DNA from: Branchipolynoe longqiensis | Taxonomy: Eukaryota; Annelida; Polychaeta; Phyllodocida; Polynoidae | Direction: 5' to 3' | NCBI GenBank assembly: GCA_030323885.1 | Contig: CM059186.1 | Location: 167,025,417 to 167,089,416, forward strand | DNA: 64,000 bases | Notes under the pieces: generated by a model | The model's input: the letters and a program-made list of their open reading frames with translations, nothing else | Told to the model about the DNA's origin: nothing | Database searches by the model: none | Translations under genes and position numbers: made by a program | Part shown: piece by piece, positions 1 through 11,711 of the stretch | Layout of the letters: each line of letters starts with the position of its first letter | Position numbering within the stretch: the first letter of the stretch is position 1

Positions 1-156
1 CGGCGCGGGGCGGTGCGGGGCGGCTCCGGGCGGGGTACGGCGATGGGCGGGGTGGTGTAGGGCAGGGTGGGGGGGGGGGGGCGGGGCGGCGTGGGGCGGC
101 GCGGGGCGGTGCGGGGCGGCTCCGGGCGGGGTACGGCGATGGGCGGGATGGTGTAG
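1..156. repeat. G-rich 96-bp tandem duplication
   Basis: The block starting CGGCGCGGGGCGGTGCGG at position 1 recurs at 97 with few changes, separated by a G run (about 68-81). It continues into G-rich sequence to about 240. Confidence 0.75.
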
Positions 157-240
157 TGCGGGGTGGGACTGGGCAGGTTGGTACGGAGCGAGGTGTGCTG
201 TAGGTGGTGGGGAGTGGGGTGGAGTAGTTGAGGGCCGTGT

Positions 241-524
241 ATGGAGCTAATGACCATGTTGACCCCTGCCCCCTGCCCCCTGCCCCTGCCCCCTGACCCC
301 TGACTCCTGCAGGGTAAGCGATCTGATCGCTACAGGCACGAGTCCGTGATCAGTGTGACACCAGGGAGAAACCTGCGCCGGGAGAAACCACTGAGTCGTA
401 CCGGTGTGAGATAATAACTGACTCCCGCAATGAAGTGACACTACCGTCACTTTATTATGCATAATAACAGTTCCGTTTTGTAAAAATATTTCCTTATAGG
501 AATTGATCATTACTGCTGTGGGGG
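241..524. other. Non-genic stretch with CCCCTG run
   Basis: A short CCCCTG-type run occupies 262-308. The rest looks single-copy. The 94-residue minus-strand frame here has no recognisable domain. Confidence 0.5.
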
Positions 525-690
525 GGTTCAAAATGGGAAATATTGCACCTACATCTCTCTTGCATTCCGGACCAGCATCCTAACCATTATGCCAGCTATG
601 CTCCTTTATATCACCACACTATCCGCTCCCACCTTTCTATGCGGCTCCTTGCCTGAGAGGTAAGTGAAGACTACTCCATTTTGTTATGGT
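525..690 (-). repeat. tRNA-headed SINE (family C), antisense fragment
   Basis: Read on the minus strand it carries an A-box-like TGGCATAATGGTTAGGATG and a segment around AATATTTCCCATTTTG. The same order recurs near 51355-51550 and 51640-51860, with matching CTAACCATTA and GGCTCCTTGCCTGAGAGG blocks on the plus strand. The B box is eroded. Confidence 0.6.
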
Positions 691-699
691 TAAAATAAT

Positions 700-1016
700 C
701 ACAACAGCAGCATCACTATATCACCAGCACAACACCAGCACAACAACACCAGCTTGACAACATCAACATGACAACACCAGCACAAGAACAGTGAAACATC
801 TCAAGCTTAATAATTCCAGCACAATAACAGCACCACTAAAACGCCAGCAATACCAATCCAGCAGCAGTATTAGTCCAACGCCAGCACCACAATACCAACA
901 CGATACCATCATACCAACATCAATACAGCAACAATACTGGAACATTACTCCTATATCAACATCATCACGACAACACCAACACAACACCAGCATACCAACA
1001 TCAAGACAGTAGTAAC
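700..1016. repeat. Degenerate CAA/CAC-rich tandem repeat
   Basis: Imperfect repetition of ACCAGCACAACA-type words (CACCAACA, ACACCAGC). The short frames on both strands here are products of the repeat. Confidence 0.7.
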
Positions 1017-1287
1017 ACTAACACTACAACACCACCACTACAAAAACGGCACAGTACGACCGAGACGAGAGGAACCACCGGTACAAGCTACACGCCGCGC
1101 GTGTGTTGGGCAGACATACGCCGGCAGGCCGCTTTCTGCAGTTGCTTTTAGATGTCTCTCCTGTGTGTGCAATACGCAAACACTGGCCCCAAGTATTGAC
1201 ACTCTCTGGTGACCATGAAGGGTAGCGGGCTGGTGTCCGAGAGGAGGGTTCGGGTTGTGTCGTTTGGTGTTTACTCCCGGGGTGGGG

Positions 1288-2075
1288 GTGCGTTTTGTGG
1301 CCCGGTGTGTGGCCCGGTGTGTGGCCCGGTGTGTGGCCCGGTGTGTGGCTCGGTGAGGTGCGGTTTGTGGCCTGGTGGGGTGCGGTTTGTGGCCCGGTGT
1401 GTGGCCCGGTGTGTGGCGCGGTGTGTGGTCTGGTGTGTGTGGCTCGGAGTGTGGCCCGGTGTGTGGCTCGGAGTGTGGCCTGGTGTGTGGTCCGTTGTGT
1501 GCCTCGTAGTGTGGCCTGGTGTGTGGCCCGGTGCATGACCCGGGGTGTGGCTTGGGGTGTGGCCCGGTGTGTCTCCCGGTGTGTGGCCCTGTGTGTGGCC
1601 CTTTGTGTGGCTCGGAGTGTGGCCCGGTGTGTGGCTCGGAGTGTGGCCCGGTGTGTGGCCTGGTGTGGCCCGGTGTGTGGTCGGTGTCTTATTCGGTGTG
1701 TGGCCCTGTTTGTGGCCCGGTGTGTGGCCCGGTGTGTGGCCCAGTGTGTGGCCCTGTGTGTGGCCCGGTGTGTGGCCCGGTGTGTGGCTCGGAGTGTGGC
1801 CTGGTGTGTGGCCTGGTGTGTGGCCCGGTGTGTGGCCCGGTGTGTGGCCCGGTGTGTGGCCCGGTGTGTGGCCCTGTGTGTGGCCCGGTGTGTGGCCCGG
1901 TGTGTGGCCTGGTGTGCTGCCTGGTGTGTGGCCTGGGGTGGCCCTGTGTGTGGCCCGGTGTGTGGCCCGGCGCATGACCCGGTGTGTGGCTCGGAGTGTG
2001 GCCCGGTGTGTGGCCCGGTGTGTGGCCCGGTGTGTGGCCTGGTGTGTTGCCCGGTGTGTGGCCCGGTGGGGCGCG
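1288..2075. repeat. 12-bp minisatellite (GTGTGTGGCCCG)n
   Basis: About 65 copies of GTGTGTGGCCCG with C/T and A/G variants such as GTGTGTGGCTCGGA. Because 12 is a multiple of three, several frames stay open on both strands (up to 392 codons); these are not genes. Confidence 0.95.
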
Positions 2076-2569
2076 GGGTGTGGGTTGGTGGGGTGTGGCG
2101 TGGACCCCTGTGTGGTGCGGGGTGAGCGGCGTTGTCATGGCTACAGCTGTGAGGCTTAGCATCCCTGCGGGCCGAATCCACTCCCCAATGTTCACACACC
2201 ATTGGCTCTTTATGACATCGGGAACGTGCCGGACAGGCGCTGCAGCCCGCCCCAGGGCCGCCCCAGAAGCGTCGCCTGTCGGGCGTTACGGCCGCTCATA
2301 GAGCCTGCCTGCTGGACAACACGACGTGACATCAGCCACATTGTGGTCTACACACCAGTCTCCATACTGGACTAACGTCTGGACGGCACGCTGCCTGCCG
2401 GGATGGAGGAGGTAATGACGGTGTGGGGAGTGGGTTGGGACGGGTTGAGGCCAGCCGCATTTAATGATGACGAAGGTGCAAAGCGAAAGCAATGAGGTGT
2501 TGGTACCAGGAGGAGGCGCCACCCGCGCTTAGCGACGCGAAGGCCGGGGTGCAAGAGCTTCTTGGCGGG
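2076..2569. other. Single-copy non-genic stretch
   Basis: Mixed composition between two minisatellites, with no domain, splice or RNA signal that I can support. Confidence 0.5.
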
Positions 2570-5500
2570 GGATGGTGTGTGTAGAGGGCGCTTATTGATG
2601 AGGGATGGTGGGTGTAGAGGGCGCTTATTGATGAGGGATGGTGGGTGTAGAGGGCGCTTATTGATGAGGGATGGTGGGTGTAGAGGGCGCTTATTGATGA
2701 GGGATGGTGTGTAGAGGGCGCTTATTGATGAGGGATGGTGGGTGTAGACGGTGCTTATTGATGAGGGATTGAGAGGATGTGTGTGTAGAGGGCGCTTATT
2801 GATGAGGGATGGTGGGTGTAGACGGTGCTTATTGATGAGGGATGGTGTGTGTAGAGGGCGCTTATTGATGAGGGATGGTGGGTGTGCTTATTGATGGGAT
2901 GGTGTGTAGAGGGCACTTATTGATGAGGGATGGTGTGTGTAGAGGGCGCTTATTGATGGGGGATGGTGTGTGTAGAGGGCGCTTATTGATGAGGGATGGT
3001 GGGTGTAGAGGACACTTATTGATGAGGGATGGTGTGTAGACGGTGCTTATTGACGAGGGATGGTGTGTGTAGAGGACACTTATTGATGAGGGATGGTGTG
3101 TGTAGAGGGGGCTTATTGATGAGGGATGGTGGGTGTAGAGGACACTTATTGATGAGGGATGGTGTGTAGAGGGCGCTTATTGATGAGGGATGGTGTGTAG
3201 AGGGCGCTTATTGATGAGGGATGATGTGTGTAGAGGGCGCTTATTGATGAGGGATGGTGTATGTAGAGGGGGCTTATTGATGAGGGATGGTGTATGTAGA
3301 GGACACTTATTGATGAGGGATGGTGTGTAGAGGGCCCTTATTGATGAGGGATGGTGTGTGTAGAGGGCGCTTATTGATGAGGGATGGTGTGTAGAGGGCG
3401 CTTATTGATGAGGGATGGTGTATGTAGAGGGCGCTTATTGATGGGGGATGGTGTGTGTAGAGGGTGCTTATTGATGACGGATGGTGTGTAGAGGGTGCTT
3501 ATTGATGAGGGATGGTGTGTAGAGGGTGTTTATTGATCAGGGATGGTGTGTGTAGAGGGCACTTATTGCTGGGGGATGGTGTGTGTAGAGGGCGCTTATT
3601 GATGAGGGATGGTGGGTGTAGAGGACACTTATTGATGAGGGATGGTGTGTAGAGGGCGCTTATTGATGAGGGATGGTGTGTGTAGAGGGCGCTTATTGAT
3701 GAGGGATGGTGTGCGTAGAGGGCGGTTATTGATGAGGGATGGTGTGTGTAGAGGGCACTTATTGATGAGGGATGGTGTGTGTAGAGAGCGCTTATTGATG
3801 GGGGATGGTGTATGTAGACGGTGCTTATTGATGAGGGATGGTGGGTGTAGAGGACACTTATTGATGAGGGATGGTGTGTGTAGAGGGGGCTTATTGATGA
3901 GGGATGGTGTGTGTAGAGGGTGCTTATTGATGAGGGATGGTGTGTAGAGGGCGCTTATTGATGAGGGATGGTGTGTAGAGGGTGCTTATTGATGGGGGAT
4001 GGTGGGGGTAGAGGGCGCTTATTGATGAGGGATGGTGTGTAGAGGGTGCTTATTGATGAGGGATGGTGTGTAGAGGGCGCTTATTGATGAGGGATGGTGT
4101 GTGTAGAGGGTGCTTACTCATGAGGGATGGTCTGTAGAGGGCGCTTATTGATGAGCGATGGTGTGTGTAGAGGGCACTTATTGATGAGGGATGGTGTGTA
4201 GAGGGTGCTTATTGATGAGGGATGGTGTGTAGAGGGCGCTTATTGATGAGGGATGGTGTGTGTAGAGGGCACTTATTGATGAGGGATGGTGTGTGTAGAG
4301 GGTGCTTATTGATGAGGGATGGTGTGTGTAGAGGGCACTTATTGATGAGGGATGGTGTGTGTAGAGGACACTTATTGATGAGGGATGGTGTGTGTAGAGG
4401 GTGCTTATTGATGAGGGATGGTGTGTAGAGGGCGCTTATTGATGAGGGATGGTGTGTAGAGGGTGCTTATTGATGAGGGATGGTGTGTAGAGGGCGCTTA
4501 TTGATGAGGGATGGTGTGTGTAGAGGGTGCTTATTGATGAGGGATGGTGTGTGTAGAGGGCACTTATTGATGAGGGATGGTGTGTGTAGAGGGCACTTAT
4601 TGATGAGGGATGGTGTGTAGAGGGCGCTTATTGATGAGGGATGGTGTGTGTAGAGGGCTTATTGATGAGGGATGGTGTGTGTAGAGGGTGCTTATTGATG
4701 AGGGATGGTGTTGTAGAGGGCACTTATTGATGAGGGATGGTGTGTGTAGAGGGCTGCTTATTGATGAGGGGATGGTGTGTGTAGAGGGCGCTTATTGATG
4801 AGGGATGGTGTGTGTAGAGGGCGCTTATTGATGAGGGATGGTGTGTAGAGGGCGCTTATTGATGAGGGATGGTGTGTGTAGAGGGCGCTTATTGATGAGG
4901 GATGGTGTGTGTAGAGGGCGCTTATTGATGAGGGATGGTGGGTGTAGAGGGCGCTTATTGATGAGGGATGGTGTGTGTAGAGGGCGCTTATTGATGAGGG
5001 ATGGTGTGTGTAGAGGGCGCTTATTGATGAGGGATGGTGTGTGTAGAGGGCGCTTATTGATGAGGGATGGTGTGTGTAGAGGGCACTTATTGATGAGGGA
5101 TGGTGTGTAGAGGGCGCTTATTGATGAGGGATGGTGGGTGTAGAGGGCACTTATTGATGAGGGATGGTGTGTGTAGAGGGCGCTTATTGATGAGGGATGG
5201 TGTGTGTAGAGGGCGCTTATTGATGAGGGATGGTGTGTGTAGAGGGCGCTTATTGATGAGGGATGGTGTGTGTAGAGGGCGCTTATTGATGAGGGATGGT
5301 GGTGTGTAGAGGGCGCTTATTGATGAGGGATGGTGTGTGTAGAGGGCGCTTATTGATGAGGGATGGTGTGTGTAGAGGCGCTTATTGATGAGGGATGGTG
5401 TGTAGAGGGCGCTTATTGATGAGGGATGGTGTGTGTAGAGGGCGCTTATTGATGAGGGATGGTGTTGAGGCTTTGATAGATGGTAGAGGTGCTTATTGAT

Positions 5501-6640
5501 GAGGGATGGTGTGTGTAGAGGGCACTTATTGATGAGGGATGGTGTGTGTAGAGGGCGCTTATTGATGAGGGATGGTGTGTGTAGAGGGCGCTTATTGATG
5601 AGGGATGGTGTGTGTAGAGGGCACTTATTGATGAGGGATGGTGTGTGTAGAGGGCGCTTATTGATGAGGGATGGTGTGAGGATGTAGAGGTGGTGCTTAT
5701 TGATGGGGATGGTGATGAGGGCTTATTGATGGGATGTGGGTGTAGAGGACACTTATTGATGAGGGATGGTGTGTAGAGGGCGCTTATTGATGGGGGATGG
5801 TGTGTGTAGACGGTGCTTATTGATGAGGGATGGTGTGTAGAGGGTGCTTATTGATGAGGGATGGTGTGTGTAGAGGGTGCTTATTGATGAGGGATGGTGT
5901 GTGTAGAGGGCGCTTATTGATGAGGGATGGTGTGTGTAGAGGGCATTTATTGATGAGGGATGGTGTGTGTAGAGGGTGCTTATTGATGAGGGATGGTGTG
6001 TGTAGAGGGTGCTTATTGATGAGGGATGGTGTGTGTAGAGGGCGCTTATTGATGAGGGATGGTGTGTGTAGAGGGCATTTATTGATGAGGGATGGTGGGT
6101 GTAGACGGTGCTTCTTGATGAGGGTTGGTGTATGTAGAGGGCGCTTATTGATGAGGGATGGTGTGTAGAGGGCGCTTATTGATGAGGGATGGTGTGTGTA
6201 GAGGGTACTTTTTGATGAGGGATGGTGTGTAGAGGGCGCTTCTTGATGGGGGATGGTGGTTGTAGAGGGTGCTTATTGATAGGGGATGGTCTGTGTAGAG
6301 GGTTCTTATTGACGGGGGATGGTGTGTGTAGAGGGTGCTTATCGATATGGGAGCGTGTGTGTTGAGGGCGCTTCTTGATGGGGGATAGTAGGTGTAGAGG
6401 TTGCTTATTGATGAGGGATGGTGGGTGTAGAGGGTGCTTCTTGGCGTGTGATGGTGTGTGTAGAGGGTGCTTATCGATAGGGAACATGTGTGTTGAGGGC
6501 GCTTCTTGATGGAGGATAGTAGGTGTAGAGGGTACTTATTGATGAGGGATGGTAGTGTAGAGGGTACTTATTGATGAGGGATGGTTTGTGTAGAGGGTAC
6601 TTATTGATGAGGGATGGTGTGTGTTGAGAGTGTTGACATG
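2570..6640. repeat. 33-bp minisatellite, about 4 kb
   Basis: Roughly 120 copies of a 31-33-bp unit (GTAGAGGGCGCTTATTGATG then AGGGATGGTGTGT). Variants include GGCAC, GGTGC, GGACAC and GACGGTGC in the middle, and 2-bp length changes in the TGTGTG part. Units near 5461-5500 and 5680-5740 are scrambled. Array ends are more divergent (6200-6640) than the centre (4800-5450), the usual pattern of homogenisation. The 33-bp phase leaves frames reading CRGRLLMRDG repeatedly; these are artefacts. Confidence 0.97.
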
Positions 6641-6764
6641 TGTCATTGGGGCTCAGAAGGGGAGGTAAAGACCGGAACTCCTGACGCTTATAGCGGGGAG
6701 AAAAGGTAGCAGCCTCTGAACCAGGCCCAGTGACGACAGCTCGTCCCACCTGTATGAAACCTAC

Positions 6765-7560
6765 CCTGCCCAACCTGCCCAACCTGCACAACCTACACAA
6801 TCTGTTCAACCTGCCCAACGTGTTCAACCTGCCCAACATGCCTAACGTGCCCAACATTTCCAATCTGTTCAACTTGCCCAACCTTCCCAACCTTCCCAAC
6901 CTTCCCAACTTTCCCAACCTTCCCAACCTGCCAACCTTCCCAACCTGCCCAACCTTCCCAACCTTCCCAACCTTCCCAACCTGCTCAACCTTCCCAACCT
7001 GCCCAACCTTCCCAACCTGCCAACCTTCCCAACCGGCCCAACCTTCCCAACCTTCCCAACTTGCCCAACCTGCCCAACCTGCCTAACCTGCCTAACCTGC
7101 CTAACCTGCCTAACCTGCCTAACCTGCACAACCTCCCCAACCTGTTCAACCTGCCCAACCTGCCCAACCTTCCCAACCTGTTCAGCCTGCCCAACTTTCC
7201 AAACCTGCCTAACCTGCCCATCCTGCCTAACCTGTCCAACCTTTTCAACCTTTTCAACCTGCCTAACCTGCCCAACCTTTTCAACCTGTTCAACCTGTTC
7301 AACCTTCCCAACTGTTTCAACCTGCCCAACCTGCCTAAGTAACCTGTCCAAACCTTTCACCCTTTTCAACCTTCCTAACCAGCCCAACCTGATTAACCTG
7401 CCCAACCTTCCTAACCTGCCCAACCTTTCCAACCTGCCCAACCTTCCCAACATTCCCAACCTGCCCAACAAGCCCAACCTTTTCAACCTGCCCAACCTGT
7501 TCAACCTGCCCAACCTGCCCAACCTGTTTAACCTGCCCAACCTACCCAACCTGCCCAGCC
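6765..7560. repeat. 9-bp minisatellite (AACCTGCCC)n
   Basis: About 85 copies of AACCTGCCC, AACCTTCCC and AACCTGTTC. The unit is three codons long, so long frames reading PNL or RLG repeats appear on both strands; these are not genes. Confidence 0.95.
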
Positions 7561-7599
7561 TACCAAATCGCACAGTCCCAACATCCGCAGTCTCCCCAT

Positions 7600-7878
7600 A
7601 ATTCTTATGGCCGGTACACACCTACCGTTTACGATTCGCGCACTAAAACTCCCGATCCGCTTAAAACTGAAAACGGGCCGATTCATTTTTCGAATCGCGA
7701 ATCGCAATCGTAAGGCTAAAGCACACCTACAGTCTTAGCCCTGAAAAGTTGCGAATCGCAATCAGTAGGTGTGCTAGGGGAGTGCACACCTCATGACTTT
7801 TGGGCAGTTAGATCGTATACGCTAGGTGGGTGCGGAAAAACGATCGTAAACGGTAGGTGTGTTACGGCCATTAGAATT
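7600..7878. mobile_element. MITE-like element with 36-bp terminal inverted repeats
   Basis: The left end 7600-7635 contains CACACCTACCGTTTACGAT and the right end 7843-7878 contains its reverse complement ATCGTAAACGGTAGGTGTG. The match extends outward through GGCC and AATTCT with small gaps. The interior is full of smaller inverted words (CACACCTAC and GTAGGTGTG; GCGAATCGCAATC). There is no transposase frame. The clear target-site duplication needed to name a superfamily is missing. Confidence 0.75.
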
Positions 7879-8844
7879 CCCAGAATTTCCAGCCTTTCAG
7901 CCTGCAAGGTCCCTATCTCAAGGCGCCCCGACCCTTTGACAGCGATACTCTCCACTAGGTGGCGACACCAGGAGTCTCCACTGAATAATGCAGCTCCGAG
8001 GCAGAGACCCCGTGTCCTTTCCACTGAGTGGTCAGTTCAACTATGCACCTTGTCATGCGTTAGAACTACCTCCTCTAGCGACAATATGCTCGCCATTTCA
8101 CAAATAATCCCGGGGGTACTTCGCAGCCGTTATATAAGTTCACTCAGGGATATTTTCGCTAAACTCATTACGTCTCTTCTGTCAGACACCAAGGGACTCG
8201 TCAAGAGAAAAGAGTTAATTAGTTCGCAGGCATGACAACAAAGCGCCAGCGGAGACTTACACCCGGTGTTGCGGGAGTCGGGGAGCAGACGACACTCGAG
8301 CAGACGACAGGAAGCGGCGAGAAAAGGGCGGGAAATGGCGGGAAATGGCGGGAAATAAACGCATGGGAAGCGGGCGCTGTTTAATTGTAAACACAAATGT
8401 CTTCATTGCGAGGCGTGTGGGTGGAGGGCATGTTGGAGCTGCCAGCGGCGGAGCCGGCCGATAGTTAAGGCGGCCATTATGGAGGACACAAAAAGCTGGA
8501 TGCGGGAAAGGTGGCCAGTGGACGTGCAATGATTGCCTCGACGATTAATTTACTACAGAACCCCCCCCCCCCCCATCTCATGCCCCTCTCAAAACAGTGG
8601 TCTTGTCCGGGGCGGTGACCAAATTAGCGGATAATAATGAGAAATTACCAGGCATTCATAATCTGAGGACGCTGCGCCGAGGCAGCGCGAGGCGGGCGGT
8701 AATTTAATGTTGAATGTTTATCGAATTATTGTACGGTGCAAAGCGGCTATGGCAGGATTCGCGAACACTAAGCACCGCATTATTCATACACACCTCGCAA
8801 GTGCTTGAGCATAAAACGCACCTGATGGAAATTTACACATAATT
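7879..8844. other. Single-copy non-genic stretch with triple GGCGGGAAA
   Basis: Moderate GC with no recognisable protein. It holds three spaced GGCGGGAAA words between about 8327 and 8357 (an E2F-like core) and a C run at about 8561-8574. The 154-residue plus-strand frame at 7771-8235 starts inside the MITE and shows no domain. Confidence 0.5.
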
Positions 8845-9335
8845 GACATCGCCCCGTACAGGACGGGGGCGGCAGGGCGGGCGGGGAGTTGCCCCTACAG
8901 GGCGGGGGCGGCAGGGCGGGCGGGGAGTTGCCAGTATCGGACGCGGACGGCAGGACAGCGGGGAGTTGCCCGTACAGGGCGGGGACGGCAGGGCGGCTGG
9001 GGAGTTGCCCCGCACAGGGAGCGGTGGTCTGGGTGGGCGGGGAGTTGCCCCGACAGGGCGCGGGCGGCAGGGCGGGTGGGGAGTTGCCCCGTACAGGGCG
9101 GGGATGGCAGGGTGGGCGGGGAGTTGCCCCGCACAGGGAGCGGTGGTCTGGGTGGGCGGGGAGTTGCCCCGTAACGGGCGGGGACGGCAGGGCAGCGGGG
9201 AGTTGCCCCTTACAGGGCGAGGACGGCAGGGCGGGCGGGGAGTTGCCAGTATCGGGTGGGGACGGCGGGGACGGCAGGGCGGACGCGGAGTTGCCCCGTA
9301 CAGGGCGGGGTGGTCTGGGTGGGCAGGGAGTCGGG
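8845..9335. repeat. ~39-bp GC-rich minisatellite
   Basis: About 12 copies of a 37-43-bp unit built on GGGGAGTTGCCCCGTACAGG and GGCGGGGACGGCAGGGCGGG. Open frames on both strands are repeat products. Confidence 0.9.
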
Positions 9336-9436
9336 GCGACCAGAGTGAATTACAGACGCAGTTGGAAAGACTCCTCCTCATCAAAGCCGCATTTAGTTAA
9401 ATAGAGTCTCAGCAACCCACGGCGCCGGCACAAAGA

Positions 9437-10152
9437 CTTGGGCTGCGGGCTGCGGGCTGCGGGCTGCGGGCTGCGGGCTGCGGGCTGCGGGCTGCGGGCT
9501 GCGGGCTGCATGCTGTGGGCTGCGGGCTGCGGGCTGCGCGCTGTGGGCTGCGGGCTGTGGGCTGCAGGCTGCGGGCTGCAGGCTGCAGAATGCGGAATGC
9601 GGGCTGCAGGCTGTGGGCTGCGGGCTGCGGGCTGCGGGCTGTGGGCTGCGGGCTGCAGGCTGCGGGCTGCGGGCTGCGGGCTGTGGGCTGCGGGTTGTGG
9701 GCTGCAGGCAGTGGGCTGCGGGCTGCAGGCTGCTGGCTGCAGGCTGCGGGCTGTGGGCTGCAGGCTATGGGCTGCGGGATGTGGAATGCGGGCTACGGGC
9801 TGCGGGCTGCGGCCTCCGGCTGCGGGCTGTGGGCTGTGGAATGGGGGCTACGGGCTGCGGGCAGCGGACTGCGGGCTGCAGGCTGCAGGCTGTGGGCTGC
9901 GGGCTGCAGGTTGCGGACAGCGGGTAGTGGGCTGTGGGCTGCAGGCTGTGGGCTGCGGGATGCGGGCTGCAGGCTGCGGGCTGTGGGCTGCGGGCTGCGG
10001 GCTGTGGGCTGTGGGCTGTGGGCTGCAGGCTGCAGGCTGTGGGCTGCGGGCTGCGGGCTGTGGGCTGTGGGCTGTGGGCTGTGGGCTGCGGGCTGTGGGC
10101 TGCGGGCTGTGGGCTGCGGGCTGTGGGCTGCGGGCTGCGGGATGCGGAATGC
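9437..10152. repeat. 7-bp minisatellite (GGCTGCG/GGCTGTG)n
   Basis: About 100 copies of GGCTGCG with frequent GGCTGTG and GGCTGCA, and occasional GGATGCGGAATGC. The G-rich strand is the plus strand. Confidence 0.95.
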
Positions 10153-10239
10153 CCTCTGGAGGACATGGAGCAAACTACCAGCGGCACACAGGCGCACAGT
10201 ATGCCACGTTAAAGACTAGAGGGAAGTACTGGGCAGTAT

Positions 10240-10680
10240 CTCGGGGTGGAGGGAAGTCGGGGAGACAGAGCCAGGGGGGTGGGGAGGGAGGCGGGGCGGC
10301 GAGGAGGCGAGGAGGCGAGGAGGCAAGGAGGCGGAGAGGTGCGGAGGCGAGGAGGCGGGGAACTGGGGAGGCGGGGAGGTTGGGAGGCGGGGAGGTGGGG
10401 AGCCGGGGAGGTGGGGAGCCGGGGAGGTGCGGAGCAGAGGAGGCGAGGATGCCGAGAGGCGAGGAGGCGAGGAGGCGAGGAGGCGGGGAGGTTGGGATGC
10501 GGGCAGGTGGGGAGGCGAAGAGGCGAGGAGGCGAGGAGGCGAGGAGGCGGGGAGGTTGTGAAGCGGGGAGGTGGGGAGGCTGGAGGCGAGGAGGCGAGGA
10601 GGCGAGGAGGCGAGGAGGCGAGAGGCGAGGAGGCGAGGAGGTTGGGATGCTGGGAGGTTGGGAGGCTGGGGCTCGTAGAA
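10240..10680. repeat. Purine-rich GAGGCG repeat
   Basis: Almost uninterrupted purines with short C/T steps: GAGGCGAGGAGGCGGGGAGG. It is a polypurine tract of about 440 bp on the plus strand. Confidence 0.9.
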
Positions 10681-10929
10681 ATGTCCCCCACAGATGTGCC
10701 GTGTCTCATACCACCACATTCCTCATGCAAACTGCTCCCCAGTACGCAGATCAGGTCCGCGTAGACTTACACCGCACCGATATTGCAGTGTGTGTATATA
10801 TAAACATATAGCTGCTGGTTCCCGGCAGGAAGGCCATTAACAACAAGCTGAACGGTCACCCTCCGGACCAGCGGGCCGGCCACCAGTTCCGCCCCGTATT
10901 AATGAGGTTAACTTCTTCATATCCATAGC
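10681..10929. other. Short single-copy stretch
   Basis: Contains a TGTGTGTATATATAAACATATA patch in two pieces around 10790-10812 and ordinary sequence otherwise. Nothing functional can be supported. Confidence 0.4.
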
Positions 10930-11285
10930 CTGATGAATGGTGGGGGTGGGAGAGGCGACCGGGTGGGGGTAGGGGTGGGGGGGGGACTTGGGATGTGTGG
11001 GCGATGGTGGTAGGGCGGGCGGTAGGGGTGGGTGGTGGGGCTGGGGTGGCGGTGTGTGGTGGGTGGTGAGGGTGGCAGTGGGTGGTGGGGTGGCGGTGGG
11101 TGGCGGTGGGTGGTTGGGGTTGCAGTAGTTGGTGGGGCTGGCAGAGGGCGGTGTGCGGTGGGTGGTGTGCGGTGGCGGTGGGTGGTGGGAGGTGGGCAGT
11201 GTGTGGTGGGCGGTGGGCGGTGAGTGTTGTGTGATTGGATGTGGGGTGGGGGTTGGGGTAGGGGTGGCGGTGGGTGGTGACGGGG
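10930..11285. repeat. GGTGGG-rich simple repeat
   Basis: Degenerate GGTGGGTGGTGGGGTGGCGG sequence, with the G-rich strand on plus. Confidence 0.85.
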
Positions 11286-11539
11286 AGCGGCGGCCATCAC
11301 TCGACCACCCATTTCAGAGCGAGTCCGGGGACAGACAACCACCCACACCGGCATCAACAGGACGGACCCAGCAACCCGAACCTCCTTCTGGAAGTTTAAT
11401 CTCACTTCCGCATCCTGCTCTGATTACAGTCCCAGTGCGTGGTCCGCCGGACGGTGACCCTCCTGTCCTTGACCCCGCCGAACGGTGACCCCCAGACCCT
11501 GACCCCGGGGACACGCTATCTGATTGGTGGAGAGCGTAC

Positions 11540-11711
11540 CTGCAGGGTTCTTGGTCTGCATGACGAGGTCGTCGACCTGGATGGTCGAGTTGGGGCCGGA
11601 GCGGGTGAAGCGGACCACGTGGTACTGGCCATCATTCACCTTCTCGAACAGCTCGCCTATAGGGTGGTCCATCGTGCCCATGTTGTACACGACGAAGATG
11701 TTGCCGTCAAC
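11540..11711 (-). CDS. NRXN1: Neurexin exon: second part of LNS6, ending at the splice-site-4 position
   Basis: The minus strand has a ttgcag acceptor before 11711 and a GTACGC donor after 11540. The 172-bp exon is phase 0 in and phase 1 out, and encodes 57 whole codons. Key stretches are VDGNIFVVYNMGTMD, VNDGQYHVVRFTRSG and TKNPAG. Vertebrate neurexin (from memory) has GVKFNVGTDD, INDGKYHVVRFTRSGGN and IERYPAG. The Asp at residue 15 and the first Val of YHVV (residue 32) keep the 17-residue spacing of the two calcium-coordinating residues known in rat LNS6. The exon ends after PA plus one base of a Gly codon, the place where alternative splice site 4 sits in vertebrates. The rest of LNS6, the stalk, the membrane segment and the cytoplasmic tail must lie below position 1 of the window. 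Confidence 0.94.

Larger units (their letters stand above)
1..11539 (-). other. Neurexin intron after the splice-site-4 donor (incomplete)
   Basis: Transcript sequence following the donor at 11539, running off the window. I looked for an SS4-type cassette exon (phase 1 to phase 1, about 90 bp, rich in Arg/Leu) and for the continuing LNS6 exon (expected to resemble QLTIFNSQATI). I saw neither, so the next exon lies outside the window or is too divergent to see. Confidence 0.7.

Noticed and set aside
1024..2202. 392-codon frame rich in THRATHRATHR
   Set aside because: It is a translation of the 12-bp minisatellite and appears in several frames on both strands at once.
6471..7621. Leucine-rich or PNLPNL frames that resemble LRR or coiled-coil protein
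   Set aside because: They follow the 9-bp unit and occur on both strands; no flanking non-repetitive coding sequence.
7771..8235. 154-codon plus-strand gene
   Set aside because: It starts inside a MITE, has no domain and no splice or promoter support.
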